Below are positions 13,301 through 28,235 of a stretch of 64,000 nucleotides of DNA, piece by piece. A program made the translations under genes and the position numbers. The notes under the pieces are model-generated. The model ran no database searches. It was not told the DNA's origin and saw only the letters and a list, made by a program, of their open reading frames with translations. Position 1 is the stretch's first letter, and the number at the start of each line of letters is the position of its first letter. Origin of the DNA: Breviolum minutum Mf 1.05b.01 (taxonomy: Eukaryota > Sar > Dinophyceae > Suessiales > Symbiodiniaceae); NCBI GenBank assembly GCA_000507305.1, contig DF239219.1, positions 186,001 through 250,000 of the forward strand, given 5' to 3'.

Positions 13301-16300
13301 TTCCTGCTAAATATGTTATCCCCCAAAAGTTTAAAAGGTGTGGGCCATTGGCTGAGTGGAGCATTGACAATCTGTTTCCAATTGTCATTGGTGAAACTGG
13401 AAATATCTGCCTGCCGAAACCTGGGCAAATCAACTCACCACTCCCAACCCACCGAAATTTCACATCATTTTTTTGGGGGCGAAGATTTCACCTCCCCCCC
13501 ACCCTCCCAAATATGAAAATACCCACACACAGCGGAAACCAAAAATGGGGTAGGTCACATCAACCATCCCTGAAAATGCTCCATGTATGGAATATTGACT
13601 TACATGTACAATTAAATTTGAGCCAAATGTAGGTGAATATATGGTGAATATTTCATACCTGGAGCATCTTTGGCATCGTGGTTTTTTCCAACCGCGCCAA
13701 GTCGCATAGATCAAATGCATCGTTGGCGTGGTCTGTTCCACCATGCTGGAGCGTGTGAAGATGGCAAAGTAAGAGAAGTTCTCCAAGGCTGTGTCGATGG
13801 GTATTGTCCTTGGGATCAAGGCAAAATTAGTTGGTGGGTTCAACCACATTATAAACATCAACCAAATGGGGTAGATCAACCACACATGGATACTACGGGA
13901 TATATATCATAAAATTCTACAAATTGAACATCGTCCCAAAGGAGTACTGTGAGCATTAAACATGATTGCAACCACAACCTGAACAAGAATTATCTCATAA
14001 AGAGAAAGGATCGACAACCAACTTGTTGTAATCATCACAATTCTGTATTCTCCTTTTGAACCCAGCGTCAAATTCGCTACACCCACCACAACATTCCCCA
14101 TCAACGAGCGCTCACATTGGCCACTCATGGAACTACCATTGCGCCAGCTGCAGTTCGTGGAGTCAGCCACCACCATGTAGACATCATAATGGGTAACCTG
14201 TGACAGGCACAGGTGCCATCGTCTGAGAGATTAAAAAGGCACCCTCCCAACAAATTGATGCTAAGTCCATCATCGCAGACACATTTGCAACAAAGTATCT
14301 ATCTGGTTCCCTTTTCTTTTGACAACTGCTCATACTGTTGATGGAAGAAAGCATATAAACAAAATGATATTTCTAGACCTATGGTGACACTTGTTTTCAT
14401 GTGGTTCATAGAAAACAAGTACTGCACCCCGAAAACTAACATGATACTGGAAAAAACAACCATTTGAAGATGCATCTCCGTATCTCCTATTACAAATGGT
14501 GATGTTCAGTTCTCATGTTAGTTTTCTGGGGGGTAATGTAGATAGATTTCTTTCCTTCGTTTCAAGTGAAGTTTCTTCACATAAAGCCTAGCCGTTTTTC
14601 CTTGAAACAACAGAGTCTCAACAACGATACCACAGTTAATATATTAACAACAGTATGTTGCTATCAATTGAGTAGCTAACATATTATATATGTTTTGGGT
14701 ACATAAGTACATAGGCTTCATGTAGACAAACAATATTTAAACCAAAAATCACATCATTCTCAATCACCTCATCCAACAGATTCCTTGATAGATTTCCATG
14801 CACCTGCTTATATTTTCCAGATATAACCCGGACACCACCATAAATAACACGACAAATCAACCAACGACACCGCCCCCAAAATTACCTGCGCCGTGTTGTC
14901 GGGTTCTTGCCATTCGAGCACACCACCCAGGTCTGTCTCATCGAGGTCAAAGTCTGGGAAAACAATGTCCTTCCGAGGCAAAGGCCCGAACCCTACGGTG
15001 ACCTTTCCATTGAGTCATCCTGGACGGTGAAGTCCTGAACTAATGGCTTATGAAATGATTTGGAGATTTTACCCAGGGACCCTTGAATGGTCCCCTAACC
15101 CGTGTTTTGGAGGATTAACCCCCATCTATCCTCATTTTAACACCATTTTAAGGGTTCACTGAATGATCCCAATATAACTGGGTAGTTTTGGTAGTTTTCC
15201 ATCCTCTATATGATAAAACAACCAGTTATATACCCTAAATGGTAGTTATATTCCCTATATACCCCATATACCCAGGTACATACAAAAACTTATAATATAA
15301 CTTATAATGGTTTATCTATATACCCTAAACGGCAAGGGGCCCTTGATTACTCAAGTGACCAGTCAGGACCATCGGTCAATGCTGTCACATCTGTCACTTT
15401 ATCCAAGGTTTGTCCTTCACCTGTGCCACGTTGTCCACGATACTCAACCTCAAGCAGCGGACATGGGATTTGACGATTCTTTGAATATTTTGTTTGTATA
15501 TACAGTAACAAGTATATTCCCATATCATCCATGTAAGTCATATTTACCCACATTTGGCTTATGTCTATGGGAAATGTATGACTTTTTGTACGTAACAAGT
15601 ACATTCCTTGAAACTAACATAGCCACATAGCCCCCGAAAATTGGGGCCTTCCCAAGAGGATATTTGCATCTTCCAACCATCAATTTTCAGGTGCGAACTG
15701 TTACTTTCAGGAAGGGTATATGTCAAGAGTCAAGAAAAAACACGTATCTTTGGTGCAGTTTTGTTTGCGTCACAAATGATTTGACTTCTAAGTGGGAAGC
15801 GGGGATACATCAAAAGGATAGACGATCAACCTTGGCAGGCTAGTATGATACATTAAATAACATGAAAATATGTTGTCAATGTGTTTGTTTTCACAAGTGC
15901 TATGGGTCATACCTGCCCATTTGTAGTAGTAGATATAGCTGGAGAAACACCATTTGCAGTAGTAAATGCATCTTCATTCATGGTTGGAATTTTCCAGTGT
16001 CATGTTAGTTTTCTGTGTTGTAGATCAATGTCATGATGTCAAAAGTGAAAGGTGGGCCGGTACCGGGGTTTAAAGTCATGCTTAGAACCCCTGGCCCAAT
16101 CGCCTTATACATGGGCTTTACCTTGCAGGATCAATCCGGACCAGCTTTTTAGCTTTCAAGCACCAAGTTTGCCATACAGCTATAGATGCTATAGTCAAAA
16201 TACTAGCACTATATATATATATATACGAACCCCAAANNNNNGTCCATACAGCTATAGATGCTATAGTCAAAATAACTAGCACTATATATATATATATAGA

Positions 16301-19300
16301 ACCAACCCCCCCCAAAAAAAAATGGGCCCCCGTTGTGGCTACAACTCGTAATTTTTGGATACCCACTTCTCTGGCTGCCAAGTGACGCAACAGGAGTAGA
16401 TTGCTCCGCCAAAATGGAACGGCTGTAGACCACCTGGCGGTTTGACCCATGGTAAATTGACCTTTCTTGCCATAAAACTTTCCATGAGTCATCCTGGTTG
16501 TTTCATAGGGATCCTTACTGTATGTCATGGTTTATTTCCATCCAAAAATAAATGGGACCTTACTAACTACAAGTAGACCCCTAAGTAAGTTGCAATCGAG
16601 CTATAAGATACTCAGGTTTAGGGGTCCGTTCAGTGGGTCCTGTTGGAGAGTTCTTGAATAATCCTTATGTAATTGGGTAGCATAACAACCCTAAACAACC
16701 AGGGGCCTTTTTTTCATGGCTGATGTGCTCGAAAAGGAAAATCATCTGAACCCAACCTTCATGTTTTGGGTTCAAAATGTTACAGAAATGTTTCAGGAGT
16801 ATACGGGGAAGGTGGTTCATGTCATGATCATGGAGGTATTTCTGAAAAGTCGTTGCTAGATGTTGCATTATAGAACCCAATGTTTTTTTCTGACGTTTGT
16901 CCTGCTTCGGAGAGCGCAAATCAGCCACATATCAAACAGCATTATTGTTGATGGTTCAGAAATCTGGCGATCACCAGTTGATTCCCGGTGGTATACATCC
17001 CAGGTGGTTAGCCGGATTTCTTCCATCAACAGTATGACTGGATTCCTTAAGGCAAAGTTGACAACTCTCTGTGGTCAGTTCTATAGGATTCCTTTATCGG
17101 CAAAGAGTAAAGGGGCGCAAGTTTGCCAAGATCCAAACCATTTTTTTCCAATCGATTCCAAGGTTTGCTATATCAACACCTGAAAAAAACATCAAAGCAT
17201 CACTGAATACAAGTTAATTACCATGTATCTTATAATAACATTTGTTCATCTCCAGCTGATGCATGTTCAAAAAAAAAACCTTTCCGGAAAAATTATCGAT
17301 ACTTCATCGCATCTCCAAACCTATATCCATCCCAAAACAACCAACAAGTCGACCCACCCAGCAACCCCTGGTGCAACTGTGCCCAGGTACCACGTGAGTA
17401 AAAGGATCCAACGAGGTCTCAGGCAACAAGAGCTGTGAGCTGCCACCCAGCAAGACTTCATCCACCTGGAGAGCTGAATGTTTTTTTTTTTACATCGGGC
17501 AGAAAATGGCAGAAAGACCCACCCACCTATCAAGCAATATAAGGTTATAGCAATAAGCCATGATATGCCGAATAAAACAGAAACCATCTTTATATGCCTA
17601 TTAAGCAATTTAAAAAAATGGTTGGTTAGGTTATATAGGGGATTATACTATACCCATTTAATAAGCTTGTGTTTTTTTGTTTTTTTTTCGTAGCTCACAT
17701 CATTTTTTCGGGATTTCCATAGGTGGTATAAATTGGTGGTTTGGATTATAATGGTTTGGATTCCGATTGGATCCCCGAAATTAAAGGAGTTGTTACTGAA
17801 TGGTACCCCGATTTTTAATCCCAAACCACCAATTAACCAAACCATTTGCTGAACCTACAAATCTGGACTTGTAAAAATGCCAACTGCCAATCAACATGTG
17901 TTTTTCCCTATGTAAATATAGTATATATATATATATATCTGGACTTTTGAAAGGGTGCCAAATGGTTTTAAGAGGTGTCAATTAATCATCCCTTAGGGTT
18001 TATTTGGCACCCCTTGGAAGGTGCTGGTATATATATGGGACTTAGTAATTAGAGTGTTTTTGCCTGAGGGACATGTTCATGATAAATACAAGGTCTCTGA
18101 CTTTGTGCTTCATCATGATGTGCAATACGATATCATCACAAGAGTTCATCTAGTCGGTGGTTGAACCAACCCATTTGAAAAATATGCGGAAGTCAAATTG
18201 GTTCATTTCCCCCAAATGGGGATGAACATAAAAACATATTGGAAACCACCACCTGGTTCATCAATTAGTTCATCTATACATGGCATTCGAAATCCACCCA
18301 ACAACTCTAAAGACCCGATGATGGCCATTTTGCCACCTGCACTCGTCCTCCACCAAGAGCATCTGATGACAGGTAGACGTTGTAGCTGATTACTCGTTCA
18401 ATGTTCCTCAAAACACACAGGGACACAGCTGTGAACTGTTGTTTTATGGCTGGTTCACCTAGCACCCCTATAAGGTACCCCCATCTGCTCAACAAACCTT
18501 GCCTGACTACTCAACATTTGACCAAAATATGTTTTATTGTTGAAATCCCTTGCTTTGCATGTCTTGGTGCTGTTTAAACATCAAGTATCCCAAAACGCAA
18601 TCTAAATGGTATATCCCTTTTGGCACCTGCTTCAGCCCTGAGGTTTCTGTTCATATCCAATCAATGGTTGTTTCTATATAGTTCCCACAAAAGGTGGGAT
18701 CGGTAGGTGGCATATCACCCCCCAAAACGAAGGCAAGGACTATAAGTGGTATATAAGTGGTATATATGTGATCAGAATCAGAATCAAAAACTGCCACTTG
18801 GGGGGATTTTATATGATACCTATCCCACCTATGAAGGGAACCAGGAGTTTCACTCCCATTGATCCATTGATCCAAGGAACCCTGGTGGAATCCATGTGAT
18901 ATATCCACCCAACTCCTCAGGATCTAAATCCAAATCGATGAAACTTAACCCGCTGATGCTGGAGACATAATCCACCACCAAGACCTCGGGGATCACAACA
19001 GACTGGGACCCTGGAAGATTAACAAGGAACCTACAAATCACCCATTTAGAAAGGAAACTGTTCTTCCAAACCTCCATGATTATGTTCCATGTTAATCTTC
19101 AGGGGTGTAATGTTTTTTTTTAAATGTGCAGTACACCCTCCCTGAAACTGCCATCTTTGGAGTCTTTCAACCATAAATGTTCGGGCTTTTTATTAGTTTC
19201 AGGAGGGTAGCATTGTGTTGTGTGCCAGAAAGAATTTGTCATACACACATGGCAGGTGTTATACAGTTATGCCAGTTATGCCTCTATGATATATGCAGTA

Positions 19301-22300
19301 TGATATGCAAATCAATGGCATGGACAAATACATGACCTTGGCTATGACTGTTGTTTACTCTGGACATACGGTTGGTTTAAGAAATCCGGCTAACCACCTA
19401 AGATGTAAAAAAACTGTAAATAATGGGACAAACTACCCATAAACTATAAACTGGTGCAGGATTTCTTCCACCAACAAATATCAACAGCATATATATATAT
19501 ATATATACTTCAATAATCTATCAGTCTCATTACCTCACCTTGATGGTAAGTCTATACTGCAACTAGTGTCTACACAAGTTGTCTCACCCGAACTCACACT
19601 TTAGGGATATCAAAAATTGATTACCAGTTGTAAATAAAGTTATATAACCGTTGTAAATGCCCTTATAAATGGGTAACTGGGGGCAGGGACCCACTTTGTA
19701 AAATCCATTGGTTTTGCTACAACAACTGCATACATGAACCATATCGAGCATAATTGGCTTGAGGTCTTTCAGTATTCAGAACTACTTTCATGACCTGTAA
19801 GACAACACAAATCATGTGTGTTGTGGCACCGATCTTTTCAATTTAAACACTTTAATGAACTCTTCAGTCATTCTTGAGGGTTACGATTCCTCTTACAAAA
19901 CACTAATCATCTGATGATGGAGAAACGCCACAGAATCTATTCTACACTGGTGGAGTTTATGTATGAATTGTAAAGGTCATCTGATGATACTTGACGGCAA
20001 AAGCCCCTGAAAACCATGGTTTGTTTGGAAGACAATCCTTACCTTTTGGGGCCCGGTTACATTTTCAGGACCAACATTTTGTCTAAATGTCCAGAGGGTT
20101 GCACCTTGAAAAATAAGGACTTTGAAACCAAAAAATGGAGGTGGATTGGTGATTTTAGGTCGATTTTCCTTTAAGGTTCCAGCCAGTCAATTTAAAGTTG
20201 AGTTTTTTTATTTTTATCTTTTTAGGAGGGAAGATAATTTTCCTGTTCAATTGGGTGATTTTTGAGGTTTCAGCCCGTCAATTGTCCATTGAACATAGGC
20301 TGAAATTGAGCCCCAAAACAAAATACAAACATCTTCCAATGTATCAAACATTTCAGATGCAGTAGCCTCCATGAAACTAACAGCTCGCCCTGGAAATTGA
20401 TCAACATCAACTTGGAAAACGACTACTTTCCTTTTAAGAAGGCCTATTTTCAGACACAGTAGCTGTTAGTTTCAGGAATGTACAGTGAACCTGTTACATA
20501 CCAAAAAAGTAAATATACTACATCTTCCAAAACTTGAATGTTTTTTTGGGGGTCCAGCTGTCGATCTTTCAGGATTTCCATTCATTTTGGTGTCCCGATC
20601 CAATTCCCTCAAAATCCAAAAGACAGAGCTTGGCGTAGTCGATTCAACCAAGATGGACCTGTAATGATTGGATGATATGATAGATTCGTGTATATAATAT
20701 CATCATATTATCACTATGGAAGAGAAAGTTTAGATATATATAACACTATCTTGTATATATAACTATATGTTATAGATTATATAGAAATATAGTAACGTAT
20801 ATAAACGTACGTATACATGTACGTATAGATAATACTAACTGGAAGCGACTATCAGAAGGATTGTTAAAGGGGAAGGACTAGAGAGGTTGTTCGAGAAGGA
20901 TTAACAACATGTGAAATGATTGTCTTGATGGCTGGCCAACCTACCCCCCCCCCCAACGTATCCCCCCCAGAAATAAGGGTTTAATGAGGCCTTGTTTCCC
21001 GGGGAGGGGGGTACGTTAAGGGGAGGTGTTGGTTGATTAGCCATGATGCTTGTTGTGAAGTCTAGACATCGCTCGACCGGAACATGTTCACCAACATCTT
21101 TTGCTCTGTGACACCTCTTGCAAACAAGGGCCTTACTGAGTACTGCATTGACCTTTTTTTGGGGGGGAGGATGGTGTAATGATTTGTTTGCGAACTGGCG
21201 GGATAAGGGGTGGTTCAGCTTATTTGACTCATATGAAGAGCTAGGTGGTGGTGTCAACCCATTTCAAAGACATATTAGTCAAATTGGATACCCAAGTCTT
21301 GGGGTGGATATAAATGACACATGTTTGAAACCACCAGGTAGAAAAACGTTATACCCTAAGAATCATCGGACCCTCCAAAAAAAAAGGGTTTGGATGTGTT
21401 TATTTGCAGGGGAAAATTTTGGATCTCCAGTCCCCACCAGCCATGCACAAAAACAACAGGCAGCATCGCCTGGCAAAAACGCAGAGATGGGTAAAGTCCA
21501 AGAGCGGAGTATCCTCAAACGTTGGCGACTCCGCTGATCTGCAAGTGAAAGTTTGGAAAGACCCAACAAGAACTTGAGAAGCCCCAAAAGTATGTTGATT
21601 TGTTTGTTGAGATGTTATATTGAAAAATAAAAGGGGCGGGCAATAGTATCTGTTGATTGTCGTTCTATCACACAATCACATGTTTTTTCTTGCGGTACAC
21701 ATATGGTTGAATGATCTTGTTTGCACACCATCCAATTTCCTGAAAAAATGATATACACTCCCTGAAACTATATAATAACATAGCCCCTGAAAATAGGCCA
21801 ACCCAAAACAAAATTCATCTTCCAACCACAAACAGACTCCCTGTGTCAACCATCGTTCCGAGGTTAAGAAAAGTCATCGATCCGCTACCATGAATCACTG
21901 CCATGTACCTCCGGTTGGCAAGAATAGGATTTGCAATAGAGACAAGGGGGTTGGACAATCAAAATGAACCACACACACACATATTCTAGTTGGTGGTTTC
22001 AAAATTTCAAACCATCTGAAAAATATTAGTCAAAATGGGAATCTTCCCCAAATAGGGGTGAAAATAAAAAATATTTGAAACCACCACCACCTAGTATTGT
22101 ATATTACGTATATGTATATATATATATACACAGTATACGTACTTTACATGATTTACATGAATTACATGTATACATATACACTTCCACAGATTTGGACAAA
22201 TTCATATCTATACCAAACACTTCCATACTCTTTTGAATCTTGTAAAAAAAACAACATACAAAACATATCCTCCACCCAGCCTTTCAACCACCCAACCAAC

Positions 22301-25300
22301 CAACTTCCCACCGAGTCTCCACAGGAACTTTGAAGAGATGTACACCTTGACTTACATTGCCCAAAAAGGAGCGATTTCGTCCAAAGCGGTCCTGCGTGAT
22401 GAGTTTTTATCATCCAGGCACAGGTCTTTGAAACACCAAAAATAACTGCATGGTTTATAGTGTCAATTAGGGTGATTTGAAAACCACATGACTTACTCCA
22501 AAATCCCAAAAAAAAGTCCAATGAATCTGTGGTTTTCAAGGTTTTTTCTTCATTTTCGCTGAAAACGCCATGATGTCATGGATTTTTTGGACTAACCGCC
22601 TGTGCTAGGTAGACCAAGTAATCGGTTACTTCGCTGTCATCTTCAGGCTGGAGCCATTCCAAGTCTCCACCAATCCTGAAAGGAAATGCAAATGAAGGTG
22701 GGAAACAGGATTCAAAGGGAACATTTGGGTACCACTGGGATGGTACCCTTATAATTAATCAACCCCTAGTATACACCTTGCCTCAAAAATCACGTGCGTA
22801 TTTATTGGGTATATCCCATTTAATATCCCCCATATACACATTTCAGTGGTGGGAAAAAAACATTCCAAGACATCTCCAACAGGACCCGCTGAACCGACCC
22901 CTAAACCTGAGTATCTAATAGCTCTAGCACCTTACTTAGGGGTCCGTTGGAAAGGTCCCATTGAATTTTTGATGGAAACACGACCCATGACGGATCCATG
23001 GGACGACGGTATCTTTACCTATTGATTTACCATGAAAAAAAACTAAATAAAGATACCGTCCATTGGATCCTATGGGTGATGGAAACGTGCATCTAGAAAG
23101 AGGTCGATATCTCTATCAGTTTGTTGCCTGGACAAATATGTCGTACATGCGTGACTTTTAGGGTGGATACAAGGTGGGACCCGGATCCAGTTATAAGTAG
23201 GGTGAAATTTCACTCCACTTATAGTGCTTATAACTCCAGTAATTATCCATTTACTATTGGCCATTTATATCGGAATTATAATATATCCAATCTCCCATGT
23301 ATAACAAATCGGCCCACCTTATATTTATTTCCACCTTCCCCTCCCTCAAACTCTCCCCCAAAACCCCTCCACCTTCGTTTTTTCGTTTTTTTCGTTTTTT
23401 TGGATGGTGAGTTGCATTCCCAATTCCAAGGTGCTCATAACGATCCAAATCATCATCCACAAAGGACACATTTCCAGCCAACGAAAATTCATCCAGGAAG
23501 GCGAAGAAACTGGGCGTCGTCCTTGTCCGTCGGTGGGTTTGGTTGGTTGGTTGGTGGTGGATTTGAAAAAAACACACGGCTGTTGTCGCTGTTTCTTGGG
23601 AGTTCCATAATTACCCATTATCTTGAGGTAAAAAAATATAGTTACAATAAACCTAGGTCATGAGAGTCATTAAGATGTTAGGGTTACAACCAAATGTAAG
23701 GCTCAAAAAAATGATGAAACATCTCATGTTTATTTTTTTAAGTGGACTGTCATTCCCGTTTTTTAGGCGGTAAAATGCGGTGAAGCCGCTGTTCAGCCAG
23801 AATGGACTTGCTATAGATGACCTGAGCCATAGACAAGGAGATACGACGAGCAGGGTGTATGCTAATCAAATGGTGTATGATGAAAACATCATCAAACCAT
23901 AGGCTTCCATGTAACTTAAGTGTATAGTTTGGCATCCAAACTTCTGTAAGTTTAATCAAACATAGCATGTTTCTTCCTCAGCTTCAAAAAACTTAACACT
24001 ACCCCTTCTATACCCTAAAGTCATAGGTCGTGACATTCAGATCGAAGATCCACTGGTGAACCAGATTCTGTCTACCTAAATGGTAGCCCTCCTCAACTCA
24101 CCACGGCAGTATCAGGTAATTTAAATCAATTTAGTAAGATCAAACAAGCAATTAAAGCGCAATTTTAGGCGGTAGAAGGTCTTGTGCCAGCAATTTGTTT
24201 ATCCTACATGGTCCTACATTAAAAAACAACATATTTTTGTATATGTAGGTTCAAGAAAACATCCCCAGTCCTTTGCCGGATTTCAATTATCTCATGATTT
24301 CCTACACAAAAAATGCACTCCCTTTTTCTTGGGTAAACTCGGGGTATAGTTTTACAAGGCGGGGTCCCTACAATCGTTATAAATGGAGTTATGGGGCCGC
24401 TATAATTAGGGTTATATTCACCCCAGTTATACACTCCCTGAAACTAACAGTTCGCCTTTAAAAATGGTGCCTTCCAATAGGAATCTCCTTTTCCAAGGGC
24501 AAATTTTCAGAGGCTATATATGTTAGTTTCAGGGAGGGAACCTACCCGTATTTGTAAGGTTATATGGTCCCTATAAGTAGGACCTCCGATCCCTTTCCCA
24601 ATAGGATCCATGGCAGCCTGGCATAGGAATATTTAGATACCCAGCCATGAATCACCTTGTGAATTAGTGGCCATTTTTCACTCAAATCATGTAGGTAAAA
24701 AAACATGTGCATAATCCAGTCCCATGGATCCTATGGGATTTACCAACAAAAATACCTCATAAACAAGCATTTGATTCCCCCAATATAGGTAATTGATTGA
24801 TTCCCCCAATACCCATAGCATCCATGGGACTGGTATATTTGCCTACATTTACCATGCAAATCCACCATTCATGTAGGTACATATGCCAGTCCCATGGATC
24901 CTATCGGAAATGGCACTACACCCTGGAAGATTAACATGGAACCTGAAAATGATGGTTTGGAATATGATTTTCCCTTTCAAATTGGGTGATTTTTAGGTGA
25001 ACCATGTTAATCTTCTGGGGTGTATTACGGTAATGAAATGGGTGTTTCCAAAAAATACTGGTATCCCCAACTCATCCATTAAAAAATAGGCTTTTCCATT
25101 ATATATAAACCATCCATTTTGGGGGTAGTTTTCCCCTTATTTTTGGTTGAAACACCCAAATGGTACACCCCCAAAGATTAACATAGAACCTGAAAACTGG
25201 TGGTTGGAAGATTACTTTCCTTTTGGGATGGCTTATTTTCAGGTTCCATGTTAATCTTCCCGGGTGTAACCCGCTGTTTTTGTTACCTGTGCTTCCAAAA

Positions 25301-28190
25301 GGCAAAATGTGTATATGCCTCTCTTCGTGTCTCCGGTGGCACCAAGAGTTGATGTCTGCCCACAGAGACCTCCAACGGACGAGTTTTCCCCCGGGTCCAA
25401 AGCTGCTCCAAACGATGCGGTTTGATGGACCGAAGAAATCCGGGGATCAACTCACCAGTTGAGGGAGGTTGGTATTTGAAATCCCATTATTTACGAGGGG
25501 GTTCAAAAACATCCAAACGGTGGTTGGTTGTGTTTGGGATTTCTGAACCAGCAACAGTATCATTCAAAATGATGTTCCAGATATCAATCCTATTACTTTT
25601 CTGTATGAGATTCAATCAAACTATCTTTTGCAACAATCATGTCTTAATTGTAAGTGTAGAGCAGATAGAGCAGGTACAAGAAGTAGAAACATGTGATTAT
25701 AGGCAAAAATCAAACAATTCATGATGAACCGGTCACTACTGATGTCGCATTTCCGTTGACAGCAGGGCCTCATTTCCCACTTGCGAACGACCGTCTCCAA
25801 CAAACGTCTCCGCTAAATAGACCACATAGCTAAAGACGCGCTGCGGTAACGCCTATAGATGCAATGGGGCCGTTGGAACGTAGGTGCCACAATCGCAACA
25901 TGGAAGATTTTTGGATGTTTTCAAGCTGTGAAAACGGCTCATCGTTACAATTATCGTGCAACAAATGCTGCAATTAGTTTTAGAGCTTACGCTTAGTGTC
26001 CATTCTATACCAATTTCAGTTTCCTGTTGAGAACAAGACTATTTCATATCATCTACAAAATGGTTGGACCTCAAGATAAACCTTTTTTTGGTAGATTAGC
26101 ATTCAGAGGAAGCAGCCACAAAAAACAACAATCAACTGGGAAGCTCACAATGACTTGATTTCTAAGTTTAGAATATGCTTATGAGTCGAAGGCACCAGGG
26201 TGTATTATGGCTGAAGAGAGATAGGTAGGAATTGATGTCACCAAAACATGGGGAAAAAAAGACATGACTTGAACGCGCAATAGACATCTATCTGAGTTCA
26301 TTTTAAGGATGTTGGGACCTTCATTTTTCTTAACTTAACGACCTCAGGAGGTCGAAAACTCACCCAAACATCTCTAAACCACGGCCATATCACTCACCAA
26401 CTCGTCCAACAGAAAGTCGTATAGTGTTTTCTTTCAAGAATGTACCAACAAAAAAAACATCATAAACATCCCACCTTTGTGTTTGTCTTTCCTATCTTTT
26501 TACACATGTTTTTGTGGCTTTTCTTCCCCAAAAAACCGCCCCAAAAAAACGGGGTTGGACTTCAACGCTTTCTTGAAAGAACGGTTGCCGGGTGCCGAAA
26601 AGGAACTGGTTCTACCCATTGGAGATAGCCACCCAAATGCTTCAAATCCAAATCCAAACCTGGCGGTTTGGGTGAGACATATAGGTTTTTTTAATGGTTG
26701 GTAATGAGAGTGGATAATCATCACCCCCTCATGGTAAGCTTCCCATACTATTCCCATATTCTTTAGGGGTTCTTATGGGAATAATATGGGAAGCTTACCA
26801 TAAGGGGGTTCGATTATTGTTGATGCTTCAGAAATCCCGGCGTTCAACTCGCCAGTTGAGGGAGGTTGGTAGTTGAAATCTACCATGATTTACGACCGGG
26901 TTGTTGTATACATTCAAACAGGTGGTTGTTTTGGAATGGGATTTCTGGTTGCCATCAACAACAGTAGGTTTTTCATGATTGGCAATCTAAGGGGCCCATC
27001 CCACCAGCAATCATTGCTTCAATCCCAGAGGAAAGAATTGTTAGCATCAACTTTCACGATGCTTTGCAATGACTGAATCATTGATTATGATGTTTGCACT
27101 TCGCGAAGAACGCCAAGGCTACACCCCCCCAATGCCACCCAGCCCAAGAAATAGCCGGCCTTATTAAGGGGTTATTAACCATCATCAAGGCCTTATTTTC
27201 ATGGCGGGGGGCACCCTTAGATTCCCATTAGATAATGCGTATATGTGTGTATGGGTGTTTCCAAAAATAATGGTATCCCCAAATCATCCATTTTAATAGG
27301 GTTTTCCATTATTTTCACCATCCATTTTGGGGTACCCCTAGTTCTGGAAACACCCATATATATACATATTGGTATACCCTCCAGGGATTCACATATCCCA
27401 CTCAAGGAAAATGAACTCATCTTCCCAACTACCTGTGGATTAAATATATGTATGTGTACAACATAGTTAGAAACTACAAAACCCATTATAAATCATAAAC
27501 AATCCTAAACTATAAAATACATTGTTGGTATTGAGTATACATAATATCTATTTAAAAGAAAAAATCAATAGAAACTACAAACATTACATGGGATCAACCC
27601 TCAATACTTCAATTAGACTGACCATGCCATATAAACATCTTACCCCTCCTGCACATCCACCTCAACTTCTTCGATCTATCTCAAGTTTTGGGAGCCTTCC
27701 GAATCCATCGGTCTCCCTACTGTAGTATTTCACAAGGCACAAGCTGAAACAAATCAAACATTGGCACGATTTGAATTTGTGGGAAAAATGGATGGACAAC
27801 AGAAAACACGTTTGGAGATTGATCCCAATGTTCCAACATTTTGTTGGAGATTGATTAAAAAATCGGAGGATTTGAGTTGGTTCTCCCAAACATCTTGGAT
27901 CTATCCCCCACCCAGGATGTTAGTGGATATTAAAGTTTTATAGGAATCCCGTAATAAAAAAAAACACAATAATGTAATACTCCTGGTGTGACTGTTGTAT
28001 ACTGGGTCGGGGGGGTAAACCCAAAGTATACTGCCCTTGCATCTAACACAAGTATACATATATATATATACATACATATATCCAGTCCTTCCAAATTCTT
28101 CCAGAACAACAACTGGTCACAAAAAATATCGCCTTGAAAGGTGATATTGGACACATTCGCCACGTAGTCCTTGTTTGGGCATGTGTGGGA

Positions 28191-28235
<45 letters not shown>

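Noticed and set aside
15307-15630. Plus and minus frames around 15.4 kb (VEYRGQRGTGEGQTLDKVTD)
   Set aside because: Not in D-A-B-C order and not bounded by usable splice sites.
23121-23663. 180-codon plus-strand open frame
   Set aside because: Antisense to R9 exon 23435-23509 and running through an M9 element; low-complexity composition.
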